Notes under the pieces: generated by a model
Seen by the model: the letters and a program-made list of their open reading frames with translations, nothing else
Databases searched by the model: none
Told to the model about the DNA's origin: nothing
Made by a program: the position numbers and the translations under genes
Shown here: in pieces, positions 35,429 to 45,228 of the stretch
Position numbering within the stretch: the first letter of the stretch is position 1
How the letters are laid out: each line of letters begins with the position of its first letter
Assembly: GCF_014643595.1 (NCBI RefSeq)
Contig: NZ_BMJT01000003.1
Coordinates: forward strand, 124,001-188,000
Source of the DNA: Lysinibacillus alkalisoli
Lineage (GTDB): Bacteria > Bacillota > Bacilli > Bacillales_A > Planococcaceae
Direction: 5' to 3'
Length of the DNA: 64,000 nucleotides

Positions 35429-36523
35429 ATGAAAAAAATATTGGCTACAATTGTAGCTTTTGTCGTCGTGGGAAGTTTCGCCATAACTGGACATGCTCAA
35501 ATGTTTAAAGATATATCACCAACGAGTAGTTCTTATTTTGAAGTGAATTTTTTAATTTCGAAAGAAGTTATTAATGGTTATAGTGATGGAACATTCCGCC
35601 CCAATGCATTAATTCAAAAACAACATATTGCTAAAATGTTAGTAGAAGCACTAGAACTTCGTACAGAAGGTGTAGAGAACCCGAACTTTAAAGATGTGCC
35701 AACAACGGCTGTATATTATAAGCAAATTGCAGCAGCTACTCAAGCAGGCTTATTTGAGAAAAGCGAGTACTTTAATCCAACAGAACCTATTACACGTGCA
35801 CAAATGGCACAGATTATCGCAAATGGTTTTGAATTAAAACGTACAGTAACAGAACCTATATTTGTAGATGTTAATGACAATACACCAAATATTGATGCGA
35901 TTTACGCACTTGTAGAAAATGATATTACGACAGGTATTAAACAAGCAGATGGAAAATTAGCATTTGATCCAAATCGTCAGTTAACACGCTTACACTTTAG
36001 TGCATTTTTAGCGCGTGCAATGACATTGCGTGATATGGATTTAGCTATGGACTCATCACGTGATTATTACTACAATACGATCTTGAGTGATGGCATAGAA
36101 CGCAGCCTGTTCTATGAGATTCGTCCAGACCAAGCATGGAATGTGGCCAACTTTACAGATGCATTAGAATTGCCCACTTATCAAGAGCAAGAGACAGATG
36201 ACTATTATGTGATGAATGGTTTAAATGAGAATCAAACAGCACTCTACATCTCTAAACCATTGCGTATTGGTAGTCAAGCGTTAGCAAAAGAAAAAAATAA
36301 CACAGAAGTAACTGTGCTATCAACGAATATGTGGACAACAGTTAATGGTGAGACAGAGCGTAATTTAGTGCTCGTTGAACAAAAATATGCTAATAAAAAC
36401 TATATTTATCACTATTATTTTAAAGAAGGTGTGGGGCTTGTTAAACAAGAACTCATGGCAATAGATGATAAAGACGAATTTCGTCAAAATATGATTTTGA
36501 TGAAAGAAGCAACAGCTTATTAA
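35429..36523 (+). CDS. secreted S-layer homology (SLH) domain protein
   Basis: This 364-residue exported protein has a signal peptide ending near GHAQ (about residue 24). Three SLH domains follow at about 25-70, 85-130 and 140-195, with the repeat feature GYSDGTFRPN in the first and FNPTEPITRAQMAQ in the second. SLH domains anchor to pyruvylated wall polymers. The C-terminal 165 residues are of unknown function. AAAGGAGAG precedes the ATG. It does not belong to the conserved B. subtilis gene order. Confidence 0.88.
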   Translation: MKKILATIVAFVVVGSFAITGHAQMFKDISPTSSSYFEVNFLISKEVINGYSDGTFRPNALIQKQHIAKMLVEALELRTEGVENPNFKDVPTTAVYYKQIAAATQAGLFEKSEYFNPTEPITRAQMAQIIANGFELKRTVTEPIFVDVNDNTPNIDAIYALVENDITTGIKQADGKLAFDPNRQLTRLHFSAFLARAMTLRDMDLAMDSSRDYYYNTILSDGIERSLFYEIRPDQAWNVANFTDALELPTYQEQETDDYYVMNGLNENQTALYISKPLRIGSQALAKEKNNTEVTVLSTNMWTTVNGETERNLVLVEQKYANKNYIYHYYFKEGVGLVKQELMAIDDKDEFRQNMILMKEATAY

Positions 36524-36553
36524 CGCAAATAATATCCGCGCTATAAAATAGAA

Positions 36554-36604
36554 GAACCCCCTTGTTTTGAGCGAGTATGGCATCAAAATGAAGGGGGTTT
36601 TATT
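36554..36604 (+). terminator. Rho-independent terminator of the SLH gene
   Basis: AACCCCCTTGTTTTGA pairs with TCAAAA..AAGGGGGTT across a 12-base loop and is followed by TTATT. Confidence 0.85.
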
Positions 36605-36684
36605 CATGATTAATGACGGGAAAGTAGCACGCTACTTAGCCTATTACGAGAGTAAAGAGAAGTCTTTGCTCTTTTATTCATACT

Positions 36685-37623
36685 TTAGTCATGATGTAGT
36701 GTAGTAGCGATTTCTGGATGTTTCTCAACTTCTAATAATTTATTAAAAGAAGCGATAGCAACTTCTACTTGGTCGTCTTTTGGCTCTTTTGTTGTTAATA
36801 ATTGTAGCCATAATCCAGGATAGCCTAAAAAGCGTAGTACAGGAATATTACGCACAGCATTCGTCGCTTGTAATACTTCAAACGAAATGCCAAGTACAAC
36901 AGGGATTAACAAAATACGGTTCACAATGCGCAACCAAAAAGGATCTGTTGGCACAAAAAAGTAGACAAACATCCCTACAATAACAGTAAATAAAATAAAA
37001 CTACTACCACAACGGTAGTGTAAGCGAGATTGTGCTTGTACATTCGCTACAGTTAATGGCAATTTGGCTTCGTAACAATTAATTACTTTATGTTCAGCAC
37101 CATGATATTGAAAGACACGTTTAATAAGTGGTGTCATGGAGATAATATATAAATAACTGAGCAATAAAATTAATTTAAAACCACTCTCTAATAAAATTTG
37201 CCCTGTCTTACCAGGTACCCAAGTGACTAAACCTTGAGCTAAAAATACAGGAACTAACGTAAAAACAAACTTGCTAAAAAGAAAAGAAATAATGCCAATA
37301 ATGGCAACGCCTAAAATCATTTGAAGTTTAGAACCCTCTTCTTTAGTAGCAGTCTCTTCTTCACCAGGTGTTACATCATAACGGTCGCCTGAAAACTGCA
37401 TATGCCGTGAGCCGACACCTGTTGACTCAATAATCGCAATGATCCCTCGTAAAAAGGGGATTTTTTTAAGCTTTTGAAGAACAGGGCGTACGGGCTTTTC
37501 GTAATGATAATAATCAAGAGAATTATCATTGCGACGGATGGCTGTTATCGTATGTTTTCGACCACCAAACATCACACCCTCTAATAATGCTTGACCACCA
37601 TAAACAGGACTAGAATTACTCAT
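36685..37623 (-). CDS. yqhQ: YqhQ family membrane protein (DUF1385)
   Basis: This is a DUF1385 protein of about 312 residues. It opens with PVYGGQALLEGVMFGG and carries the metal-site-like FQYHGAEHKVINCYE and the motif RLHYRCGSS, with four or more membrane helices. Function is not firmly established. The start is uncertain: ATG 37623 and GTG 37635 both lie after GTGGTG-like sequence without a strong ribosome binding site. Its position between the lipM/yqhL block and aroQ matches B. subtilis. Confidence 0.87.
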   Translation of the reverse strand: MSNSSPVYGGQALLEGVMFGGRKHTITAIRRNDNSLDYYHYEKPVRPVLQKLKKIPFLRGIIAIIESTGVGSRHMQFSGDRYDVTPGEEETATKEEGSKLQMILGVAIIGIISFLFSKFVFTLVPVFLAQGLVTWVPGKTGQILLESGFKLILLLSYLYIISMTPLIKRVFQYHGAEHKVINCYEAKLPLTVANVQAQSRLHYRCGSSFILFTVIVGMFVYFFVPTDPFWLRIVNRILLIPVVLGISFEVLQATNAVRNIPVLRFLGYPGLWLQLLTTKEPKDDQVEVAIASFNKLLEVEKHPEIATTLHHD

Positions 37624-37816
37624 ATAAAACACCACACTTTACTATATAAAAGTTTTTCACAATATTAGTATTGTACTAAAAAAACACAAAAAGCACTAAT
37701 ATTACGTATGGCACTTTTTTCTTACTTTTCATCATACCTATAAGGTGAGGAAATAAATGCACTGATAATAAAGAATTATGCTAAAATATAGGCAGTAGCA
37801 AAAAGGGGGAAGAGAT

Positions 37817-38257
37817 GTGAAGGTGTTAGTATTAAATGGGCCAAACCTCAATCGTTTAGGGAAGCGTGAGCCGCATATTTATGGTTATGAAACATTGCAA
37901 GATGTGGAACAGCGTCTACATGATATTGCAGGTGAAAAAGCAACCATCATTTGTAAACAATCTAATCATGAAGGGCAATTAGTGGATTGGCTTCATGAGG
38001 CAGCAGATGAACAATATACAGGGATTATTATTAACCCCGCGGCATACACACATACAAGCATTGCATTACACGATGCGATTGCAGGTATTGATGTACCCGT
38101 GATTGAAGTACATATTTCTAATGTACATAAGAGAGAGGCCTTTAGACATCATTCTTACCTTGCACCAGCTTGCCTTGGTCAGATTGTTGGCCTAGGTACA
38201 TTCGGTTATGAGTTGGCATTGCGTACATTTTTAGAAAAGGGAGAGACATCATGTTAA
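37817..38257 (+). CDS. aroQ: 3-dehydroquinate dehydratase, type II
   Basis: This is the third step of the shikimate pathway, dehydration of 3-dehydroquinate. It is 146 residues long, with the type II motif [14 protein letters not shown] at the N-terminus, QSNHEG, and [15 protein letters not shown]. The later His-containing EVHISN and the YGYE-type Tyr are present. It starts with GTG after GGGGGAAG and overlaps papA by 7 bp. Confidence 0.95.
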   Translation: MKVLVLNGPNLNRLGKREPHIYGYETLQDVEQRLHDIAGEKATIICKQSNHEGQLVDWLHEAADEQYTGIIINPAAYTHTSIALHDAIAGIDVPVIEVHISNVHKREAFRHHSYLAPACLGQIVGLGTFGYELALRTFLEKGETSC

Positions 38258-39312
38258 AACTAGAAAAATTACGTCAAGCGTTAAAAGAGCAACAAGTAGA
38301 TGCATTATTAATTACAAATGGCTATAATCGCCGTTATATGACAGGTTTTACAGGTACAGCAGGTGTGGCATTAATTTCACAAAATGATGCGGTATTTATC
38401 ACAGATTTTCGTTATATGGAGCAAGCAAATGCCCAAATTGAAAATTTCCGCATTGTGCAACATACAGGCCCTATTATTGAAGAAGTAGCAAAACAAGCAA
38501 AAGAGATGCAAGTGAAACGAGTGGGCTTTGAAAAAGAGGCGATGAGTTATGGTGTGTATGAGCAATATAATAAAGTAGTGGCAGCGGACCTTGTACCACT
38601 TTCAGGTTTAGTTGAAAAAATTCGCTTGATTAAGACGCCTCAAGAGATTACTATTATTAAGGCTGCGTGTGCCATAGCAGATGAAGCATTTACACATATT
38701 GTAGATTATATTCGTCCAGGACGCACAGAACTTGAAGTCTCTAATGAGTTGGAGTTCTTTATGCGCAAACAAGGCGCAACATCATCTTCATTTGATACAA
38801 TTGTAGCTTCAGGCTTACGCTCAGCGTTACCACACGGTGTGGCAACAGATAAAGTGATTGAAAAAGGCGATATGGTAACACTTGATTATGGTGCCCTATA
38901 CAATGGCTATATTTCCGATATCACACGCACAGTAGCAGTAGGAGAGCCGTCAGCAGAATTAAAAAATATTTATGATGCTGTATTGGCTTCACAATTACTG
39001 GCTGTCGAAAAAGTAGGCCCTCATATGACGGGGAGAGAAGCGGATGCGATTGCACGTGACTACTTAACATCACAAGGTTATGGCAAGGCATTTGGTCACT
39101 CATTAGGTCATGGGATTGGTTTAGAAGTACATGAGGCACCATCTTTAGCCGCTAAAAGTGAAACGGTACTTATGCCCAACATGACAGTAACGATTGAGCC
39201 AGGCGTTTACATTCCAGGTGTAGGCGGTGTACGTATTGAAGATGATATTTTAATTACCGAAACAGGAAATGAAAAGCTATCACATGCAACAAAAGAGTTA
39301 ATCATTTTATAA
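38251..39312 (+). CDS. papA: Xaa-Pro aminopeptidase (M24B), YqhT/PapA
   Basis: This metallopeptidase removes N-terminal residues before proline. It has 353 residues: a creatinase-like N-terminal domain (1-125), then a pita-bread catalytic domain. Metal ligands are the Asp residues of [16 protein letters not shown], His in GHSLGHGIG, and Glu in TIEPGVY and RIEDD. GGGAGAG precedes the ATG. It precedes efp, as in B. subtilis, and removing Xaa-Pro ends fits a neighbour that helps translate polyproline. Confidence 0.93.
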   Translation: MLKLEKLRQALKEQQVDALLITNGYNRRYMTGFTGTAGVALISQNDAVFITDFRYMEQANAQIENFRIVQHTGPIIEEVAKQAKEMQVKRVGFEKEAMSYGVYEQYNKVVAADLVPLSGLVEKIRLIKTPQEITIIKAACAIADEAFTHIVDYIRPGRTELEVSNELEFFMRKQGATSSSFDTIVASGLRSALPHGVATDKVIEKGDMVTLDYGALYNGYISDITRTVAVGEPSAELKNIYDAVLASQLLAVEKVGPHMTGREADAIARDYLTSQGYGKAFGHSLGHGIGLEVHEAPSLAAKSETVLMPNMTVTIEPGVYIPGVGGVRIEDDILITETGNEKLSHATKELIIL

Positions 39313-39331
39313 TTAATTGGAGGAATATAGC

Positions 39332-39889
39332 ATGATTTCAGTAAACGATTTTCGCACAGGATTGACTGTTATTATTGATGGTCAGTTATACCGTGTTATG
39401 GATTTCCAACACGTTAAACCAGGTAAAGGTGCGGCATTTGTCCGCTCAAAATTACGTAACTTACGTAACGGTTCTGTCAATGAAAAAACATTCCGTGCAG
39501 GTGAAAAAGTAGAAAAAGCACAAATTGATAACCGTAAAATGCAATACTTATACGCACAAGGCGACGAACATGTATTTATGGATTTAGCGTCTTATGAGCA
39601 AACGGAATTATCAGAAACACAAATTGAGTATGAGTTACAATTTTTAAAAGAAAATATGGAAGTGCATATTCAATCTTATCAAGGTGAAGTATTAGGTGTA
39701 GAATTACCTAATACTGTAGAACTTGAAGTGGCTGAAACAGAACCAGGTATTAAAGGAGATACGGCTTCTGGTGGTTCTAAACCAGCGAAAATGGAGACAG
39801 GTTTAGTCGTACAAGTGCCATTTTTCGTTAACCAAGGAGATATGCTCGTTATTAATACAACAGATGGTTCCTATTCTTCACGTGCATAA
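39332..39889 (+). CDS. efp: translation elongation factor P
   Basis: EF-P rescues ribosomes stalled at polyproline. It is 185 residues long from ATG 39332 (TTGGAGGA upstream), with three beta-barrel domains. The tip Lys, modified in bacilli, is K32 in [12 protein letters not shown]. The C-terminal [11 protein letters not shown] is standard. It follows papA by 19 bp. In spore-forming bacilli yqhV and spoIIIAA-AH come next; here a terminator follows. Confidence 0.96.
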   Translation: MISVNDFRTGLTVIIDGQLYRVMDFQHVKPGKGAAFVRSKLRNLRNGSVNEKTFRAGEKVEKAQIDNRKMQYLYAQGDEHVFMDLASYEQTELSETQIEYELQFLKENMEVHIQSYQGEVLGVELPNTVELEVAETEPGIKGDTASGGSKPAKMETGLVVQVPFFVNQGDMLVINTTDGSYSSRA

Positions 39890-39894
39890 ACATA

Positions 39895-39926
39895 AGCGCC
39901 TGCAAATTATTGCAGGCGTATTTTTA
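39895..39926 (+). terminator. Rho-independent terminator of efp
   Basis: CGCCTGCAA pairs with TTGCAGGCG and is followed by TATTTTT. Confidence 0.9.
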
Positions 39927-40283
39927 TTAAAATTATGCAATTTTCTGTATTTTACGAAATATTTCTGCTCACTTGCACAAATTCGTGAGTGAGTTGTCTG
40001 AAAACATTGATTAAAATGTTAATAAAGCGTAAAATGTCTGTAATGTTTATTCTTTAGTTGTATAATCCGTTATTACCGTAATTGGGTGACCGAGCGTTCA
40101 GTGGGTGTATTTTAGTTATATATAATATAGTTTTGGTTAACTCATATTAGTTTTTATTCAAACAAAGGCTGATTATTTATGCATAAATGTGTAATATTTA
40201 ATTAACTATTTCCAAGTATGCAGAAAAACTATAGAATAGACTATGTAAGTCACAAAGATTTTATTCAATAAGGAGAGTTAATA
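39927..40283 (+). promoter_or_regulatory. accB upstream region; spoIIIA position is empty
   Basis: This 357-bp region is AT-rich, with promoter-like TATATATAATATAG near 40119 and no reading frame of note. In endospore formers the spoIIIAA-AH operon lies between efp and accB. No fragment of it is recognisable here. I also looked for a FapR-type operator and did not see one. Confidence 0.6.
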
Positions 40284-40781
40284 ATGTTCAAAATTCAAGA
40301 AATTCGCGAAATCATTAAGTTAGTAGATTCATCTTCAATCGACGAGTTTGTGTATGAAGTTAAAGATGCAAAAGTTAAATTAAAGAAAAATGCAGGTGTT
40401 GTAGTGACTGAGGTTAAACCAGCACAAGTAGCACCAGTACAACCCGCACCAAAAGTGGAAGCGCCAACAACTGCGGCAGCTCCTGCTCCAGCAAAAGAAG
40501 AAGCACCAGCAAAAGCAGTGACAGTTAATGATGATGCATCATTACATAAAATCACTTCGCCAATGGTAGGTACATTCTACGCAGCGCCAAATCCAGAGTC
40601 AGATGCTTACGTTAAAGTAGGCGATAAAGTGGATGACGAAACAATCGTATGTATCGTTGAAGCGATGAAGTTATTCAATGAAATCGAAGCAGAAGTGAAA
40701 GGCGAAATCGTAGAAGTGCTTGTTAAAGACGGCGAATTAGTGGAATATGGTCAACCATTATTCCTTGTAAAAGCTGAGTAA
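40284..40781 (+). CDS. accB: biotin carboxyl carrier protein of acetyl-CoA carboxylase
   Basis: AccB carries CO2 on biotin between biotin carboxylase and the carboxyltransferase for malonyl-CoA synthesis. It is 165 residues long. A flexible Ala/Pro/Lys-rich linker spans about 44-80, and the biotinyl domain contains VEAMKLF, with the biotinylated Lys at residue 129. AAGGAGAG precedes the ATG. It forms an operon with accC, 14 bp apart. Confidence 0.96.
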   Translation: MFKIQEIREIIKLVDSSSIDEFVYEVKDAKVKLKKNAGVVVTEVKPAQVAPVQPAPKVEAPTTAAAPAPAKEEAPAKAVTVNDDASLHKITSPMVGTFYAAPNPESDAYVKVGDKVDDETIVCIVEAMKLFNEIEAEVKGEIVEVLVKDGELVEYGQPLFLVKAE

Positions 40782-40795
40782 GGGGTGCATGAAGA

Positions 40796-42160
40796 GTGAA
40801 AAAGGTTTTAATCGCTAACCGTGGTGAAATCGCGGTTCGTATTATTCGAGCATGTAAAGAATTAGGCATTCAATCAGTCGCTGTTTATTCAGAGGCAGAT
40901 GCAGATGCATTACACGTAAAATTAGCAGATGAAGCATATTGTATCGGTCCGAAATTATCAAAAGACTCTTACTTAAGCTTCCCAGCACTATTAAGCGTAG
41001 CTGAAAAAACAGGTGCGGATGGCATTCACCCTGGTTACGGCTTTGTCGCTGAAAACGCTGAGTTTGCTGAAGCTTGTGAAACAGCAGGCATTAAATTTAT
41101 TGGGCCATCTTCAGACTCTATTAAAGTAATGGGGATTAAAGACGTTGCACGCGCAACAATGGAAGAAGCAGGCGTACCTTTAGTGCCAGGTACAGGCATT
41201 GTGCCAGATATTGAAACAGGCGTGAAATGGGCTCATGAAATCGGTTTCCCAGTTATTATCAAAGCTACAGCAGGTGGCGGTGGTAAAGGAATCCGAGTGG
41301 CACGCACCGAAGAAGATTTGCGTAAAGGCATTGATATTACCCAAAAAGAAGCAGCAGCAGCGTTTGGTAATCCAGGCGTTTATTTAGAGAAGTTCATTGA
41401 ATATTTCCGTCACTGTGAAATCCAAGTACTTGCTGATAGTTTTGGTAATACGATTCATTTAGGTGAACGTGACTGTACAGTACAACGTCGCATGCAAAAA
41501 CTTGTTGAGGAAGCACCTTCACCAGCATTATCTGAAGAACGTCGTGCTGAAATGGGGCAAGCGGCAGTTACAGCAGCAAAAGCATGTAGTTATGAAGGCG
41601 CAGGTACTATTGAGTTTATTTATGACTACCAAGAAGACCGCTTCTATTTCATGGAAATGAATACACGTATTCAAGTAGAGCACCCTGTTACAGAAATGAT
41701 CACAGGGGTTGACTTAGTGCAACAACAGTTAAAGATTGCTTCTGGCGAAAAATTAACGTATACGCAAGAAGATATTAAAATTAATGGCTGGGCTATTGAA
41801 TGCCGTATTAACGCAGAAAATGCCTATAAAAACTTTATGCCTTCAGCAGGTACAGTAGATACGTATGTTGTACCAGGTGGTTATGGTGTGCGTATTGACT
41901 CAGCAGTGTATGCTGGCTATACTATCCCGCCATTTTATGATTCAATGGTGGCAAAGTTAATTGTACATGCAGATACACGTGATGAGGCAATTGCAAAGAT
42001 GAATCGCGCATTATCAGAGTTTGAGGTATCAGGCCCTGGCATTCACACAACAATTCCATTCCACGAAGCATTGATGAACAATGACGTATTCCAATCTGCG
42101 AAATTTAACACAAAATTCTTGGAAGAGAACGATGTGTTAGGCATAGCAAACAAAGCATAA
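40796..42160 (+). CDS. accC: acetyl-CoA carboxylase biotin carboxylase subunit
   Basis: AccC carboxylates the biotin of AccB with ATP and bicarbonate. It is 454 residues of the ATP-grasp fold, with the Gly-rich loop [15 protein letters not shown] and the catalytic region [14 protein letters not shown]. It starts with GTG after GGGGTGCATGAAGA. A terminator follows. Confidence 0.96.
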   Translation: MKKVLIANRGEIAVRIIRACKELGIQSVAVYSEADADALHVKLADEAYCIGPKLSKDSYLSFPALLSVAEKTGADGIHPGYGFVAENAEFAEACETAGIKFIGPSSDSIKVMGIKDVARATMEEAGVPLVPGTGIVPDIETGVKWAHEIGFPVIIKATAGGGGKGIRVARTEEDLRKGIDITQKEAAAAFGNPGVYLEKFIEYFRHCEIQVLADSFGNTIHLGERDCTVQRRMQKLVEEAPSPALSEERRAEMGQAAVTAAKACSYEGAGTIEFIYDYQEDRFYFMEMNTRIQVEHPVTEMITGVDLVQQQLKIASGEKLTYTQEDIKINGWAIECRINAENAYKNFMPSAGTVDTYVVPGGYGVRIDSAVYAGYTIPPFYDSMVAKLIVHADTRDEAIAKMNRALSEFEVSGPGIHTTIPFHEALMNNDVFQSAKFNTKFLEENDVLGIANKA

Positions 42161-42166
42161 TAAAAG

Positions 42167-42201
42167 AAACCTTCTAACCTCTACAAGTTAGGAGGTTTTT
42201 T
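42167..42201 (+). terminator. Rho-independent terminator of accBC
   Basis: AACCTTCTAAC pairs with GTTAGGAGGTT and is followed by TTTT. Confidence 0.92.
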
Positions 42202-42394
42202 ATTGTTTAAAATAGTTAGCAAGTTATATTTCAAGCGTATGTTAATTTACTTCACAGTCAAAAATATAGATACAACTATAGTCAAAATCTACAGATCGTT
42301 CTGAGGCTTTTCTATTAATGAATATCACTTTTATTCTTGACTAAAAATACATTATGTGGAAGTAAAGCACGTTACATATAAAATGGAGACGACA

Positions 42395-42604
42395 TTAACC
42401 GTTTTCTTTATGAGGCACTTTGTCCCAAACTTTTGTAGCATGTTGACATTGTAGACGCTCATTCATTTGTTGTAATAATTGAGATTGGCGCTTTTGTTGT
42501 TTTACAATAGTAATAGAAAGTGAAGTGAGTACTGTAAGTGTAATAATAGGAAGAAAAATAAGAACGAAAGTAGTAAAGAAATCAGCAAGATTGACATGTA
42601 ATAT
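42395..42604 (-). CDS. small single-pass membrane protein with an apparent ATA start
   Basis: The frame encodes 69 residues: a hydrophobic helix (about residues 6-33, ADFFTTFVLIFLPIITLTVL), then a Gln/Arg/Lys-rich tail (VKQQKRQSQLLQQMNERL) ending HKENG. AAGGAGG at 42620-42614 lies nine bases before ATA 42604, and there is no ATG, GTG or TTG in this frame near that site. Either ATA is used as a rare start or the start codon is mutated and the gene dead. No family is recognised. It lies alone between accC and the RlmA-type gene. Confidence 0.5.
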   Translation of the reverse strand: MLHVNLADFFTTFVLIFLPIITLTVLTSLSITIVKQQKRQSQLLQQMNERLQCQHATKVWDKVPHKENG

Positions 42605-42742
42605 TGGTAAAAACCTCCTTGCGAATGATGTGTAATTATACCATATAAAGGATTATTTTAAAAAGATTTTTAATTAGTATGGCAGCATGTGCGCATCTCC
42701 TATAAAATAATGAGGAATGTATGAAAAGAATAAGGTGATAAT

Positions 42743-43636
42743 TTGTCTAAAATGAATAAAAGAATGCGTAGTGCTAGTTATATGCAACAGTACGAAACAA
42801 TGTTTCAATGTCCAATTTGTCAAGCTGCTATACAAATTAAAGATTTAAAAAGTATGGTTTGTAAGAATCAGCATACGTTTGATTTCACGAAGCAAGGTTA
42901 TGTTAATATGACCACTCACGCGATAAAAACGAAATATGATAAGGCTTTATTTGAGTCTCGCAGAAAGATTAGTGATGACCATCGCTTTTTTTATCCTGTA
43001 AGTGAGCTGTTGGCGCAAAAAATTTCGCAGTATATGAAGGATAAAAACATGACTATCGTTGATATGGGCTGTGGTGAAGGCTCTCAGTTATCCGACATTA
43101 ATGATATTTTAACGCAAGTTTATCATAAGCAAGCAGTGAATATAGGGGTAGACCTTGCGAAGGAAGGCATTTTAACTGCTGCTAAATATGATGATGCGCC
43201 GATGTGGCTTGTAGCAGATTTAGCTTACAGCCCCTTTAGCAAACAGCAATTTGACGTAGTGTTAAATATTTTATCACCTTCCAATTATGAAGAATTTACA
43301 CGTATTTTAAAAGATGATGGCTTCATTATGAAGGTTGTACCACAACATCATTATTTACAGGAGTTACGCAAAGCCATTTTTGCTGATACAGATAAACAAA
43401 CTTACTCTAACAAGGATACAGTAGAGCGTTTTAAACAAAGCTTTGGATTAGTGGAAAAAGTAGATATTTGTTACACTGTTACGTTGCAACAAGACGCTTT
43501 GCAAGCACTTATTCAAATGACGCCTTTGGGCTGGACAATTACTGAACAGCAAATGCATGAATTTCTACACGAAGGCATGAGAGAAATTACAGTAGATTTA
43601 GCTATCTTAATTGGGCGTAAACGTTTTGTGGTATAA
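42743..43636 (+). CDS. 23S rRNA guanine N1-methyltransferase, RlmA family
   Basis: This SAM-dependent rRNA methyltransferase has 297 residues. An N-terminal zinc module (FQCPICQ...CKNQHTFDFTKQGYVN) is followed by the SAM motif VDMGCGEGSQ near residue 108. RlmAI/RlmAII proteins methylate G745 or G748 of 23S rRNA; which one cannot be told here. TTG 42743 lies close behind AAGGTGA; ATG 42752 is an alternative. RlmAII-type enzymes confer tylosin resistance in some hosts. Confidence 0.85.
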   Translation: MSKMNKRMRSASYMQQYETMFQCPICQAAIQIKDLKSMVCKNQHTFDFTKQGYVNMTTHAIKTKYDKALFESRRKISDDHRFFYPVSELLAQKISQYMKDKNMTIVDMGCGEGSQLSDINDILTQVYHKQAVNIGVDLAKEGILTAAKYDDAPMWLVADLAYSPFSKQQFDVVLNILSPSNYEEFTRILKDDGFIMKVVPQHHYLQELRKAIFADTDKQTYSNKDTVERFKQSFGLVEKVDICYTVTLQQDALQALIQMTPLGWTITEQQMHEFLHEGMREITVDLAILIGRKRFVV

Positions 43637-43729
43637 AAAGTTCTAGAAAAAGCTTGTGTGGATTTTTATGAAAGTACATGTTATTTATAGTATAATGAAA
43701 GACACAATCGTTTTGGACAGTGAGAAAGG

Positions 43730-44125
43730 ATGAGAGAAGTGGCTGAAAAAGCAGGACAATCTTTCGTACAACCGACACCATCAGGTAAAGAAGAATTAGG
43801 TAAAATAGAAGTGGCTGCAGAAGTACTTGAAATTGTAGCAGGTATCGCTGCTACAGAAGTAGAAGGTATTGCAGAAACAAGAGGTAATTTTGCTTCAGGC
43901 GTAGTGGAACGCTTCGGTAAAAAAGTGCATAATAAAGGCATTAAATCAGGTGTAGCAGATAATGGTGATGTGATTATTGATGTCTTTTGTTCGATTAAAT
44001 ATGGTTTCTCTATCCCTAAAGTAGCAAAAGATATGCAAGCACAAATCAGACAATCTATTCAAACGATGACAGCAATTGAAACAGCAGAAGTGAATGTACA
44101 TATTACAGACATTCATTTTGATTAA
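43730..44125 (+). CDS. yqhY: Asp23/Gls24 family protein YqhY
   Basis: This 131-residue Asp23/Gls24-family envelope stress protein has EVAAEVLEIVAGIAATEVEGI as its opening family segment (about 24-44). In B. subtilis yqhY lies directly after accC, and its loss disturbs malonyl-CoA balance; here the RlmA-type gene and small frame are inserted between. ATG 43730 sits directly after GAAAGG, so GTG 43739 may be the true start. The next gene of the old order, nusB, is 2.7 kb away. Confidence 0.87.
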   Translation: MREVAEKAGQSFVQPTPSGKEELGKIEVAAEVLEIVAGIAATEVEGIAETRGNFASGVVERFGKKVHNKGIKSGVADNGDVIIDVFCSIKYGFSIPKVAKDMQAQIRQSIQTMTAIETAEVNVHITDIHFD

Positions 44126-44142
44126 AATGGCTAATCAATGAT

Positions 44143-44185
44143 AAAATGCGAACAAAGTAGTGTAAAAACTTTGTTCGCATTTTTA
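44143..44185 (+). terminator. Rho-independent terminator of yqhY
   Basis: AAAATGCGAACAAAGT pairs with ACTTTGTTCGCATTTT, followed by T. Confidence 0.92.
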
Positions 44186-44210
44186 TAGGGTGTCCAACAT
44201 AACACATACG

Positions 44211-44247
44211 AAAAAGTACAGCCGATATTACTCGGCTGTACTTTTTA
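44211..44247 (-). terminator. Rho-independent terminator of the YitT-family gene
   Basis: AAAAAGTACAGCCGAG and CGGCTGTACTTTTT form a stem with T runs on both strands. Confidence 0.88.
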
Positions 44248-44255
44248 TATATTTA

Positions 44256-45125
44256 TTATTTTTTGTTTCCATATACTTTTGCCATCGAGAAGCCACGACC
44301 TAAAATTTCAGAAGCATTTAAGAAGATAACAAAGGAGTCGGGTTCTTCTGTTGAGATGATTTGTTTAAAATAAATAGCTTCTCGTTGTTCCATCACACAA
44401 AGTAGTAAAGCTCGTTCTCTTTTGGAGAAGGCGCCAAATGACTGTACTTGTGTAACCCCTCGGTTAACATGCTCATAAATGAGAGAGGTTACGCGTTCCT
44501 CGTTATTAGTAATAATAAACACAAGTTTATTATCACCCGTTTGTAATTGCACAAAGTCAATGACTTTGCTCGTAACAAAGATAGAGATTAAAGCATATAA
44601 TGCCAGCTCAAAGCTAAAGACAAAGGCACTGGCTACAACGACAAAGCCATCTACAATTAATTGAGAAAAGCCACTTGAAATATTAGCATATTTTTTTAAG
44701 ATTTGGGCTAAAGCGGCGGTACCACCTGTAGAGCCACCTCCACGATACACTAATCCAAGTCCTACACCTAACACAATACCTCCGTAAATAGAAGATAAAA
44801 AAGCATCATGAGAACCTTTGGCCACTAATCCCTCTGTTAAAAAAATAGTAAGTGGAACCATCATTGTCCCGATTAGTGACTTTACGCTAAAATCTTTACC
44901 TAATGTTAAAAAGCCAACAATAAATAAAGGCAAGTTAATAATTGCTTGTACAAGGGCAGGTTTCGTCCCATAAAGTTCATATAAAATGGTACTAATACCA
45001 CTTACGCCACCTGCTGCAAGTTGAGCAGGTAATAGGAATAGGTTATATGCAATACCAACAAGGGCGGCACCTACAACAATATAACCATAATTTAATGAAG
45101 TTTGTTTAAATGTTTGTTGATTCAT
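44256..45125 (-). CDS. YitT family membrane protein (DUF161 and DUF2179)
   Basis: This 289-residue protein has five to six N-terminal helices, including the repeated G-rich VYRGGGSTGGTAALAQIL, followed by a soluble C-terminal DUF2179 domain (about 215-285). Its function is unknown; B. subtilis has several paralogues (YitT, YqfU, YpjC and others). ATG 45125 has AAGGAA eight bases upstream. It and the next gene break the B. subtilis order yqhY-nusB. Confidence 0.88.
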   Translation of the reverse strand: MNQQTFKQTSLNYGYIVVGAALVGIAYNLFLLPAQLAAGGVSGISTILYELYGTKPALVQAIINLPLFIVGFLTLGKDFSVKSLIGTMMVPLTIFLTEGLVAKGSHDAFLSSIYGGIVLGVGLGLVYRGGGSTGGTAALAQILKKYANISSGFSQLIVDGFVVVASAFVFSFELALYALISIFVTSKVIDFVQLQTGDNKLVFIITNNEERVTSLIYEHVNRGVTQVQSFGAFSKRERALLLCVMEQREAIYFKQIISTEEPDSFVIFLNASEILGRGFSMAKVYGNKK

Positions 45126-45228
45126 CAAGATGTTCCTTTCTTTTAAACGATTAACGTCTTTAGTATAGCAAGTTAATGTTTGAAAAAAAGGAGTTTGACA
45201 AAAGTTGCTAGCGCGTTAGTGCACTGAA

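Noticed and set aside
36606-36704. 32-codon plus-strand frame (starts Met-Ile-Asn-Asp-Gly) with AGGGGG upstream
   Set aside because: Its ribosome binding site is the 3' arm of the SLH gene terminator, and its end runs antisense into yqhQ. No family resemblance.
40295-40555. Antisense frame across accB, Ala/Gly/Thr-rich
   Set aside because: It mirrors the Ala/Pro linker of AccB on the opposite strand and has no ribosome binding site.
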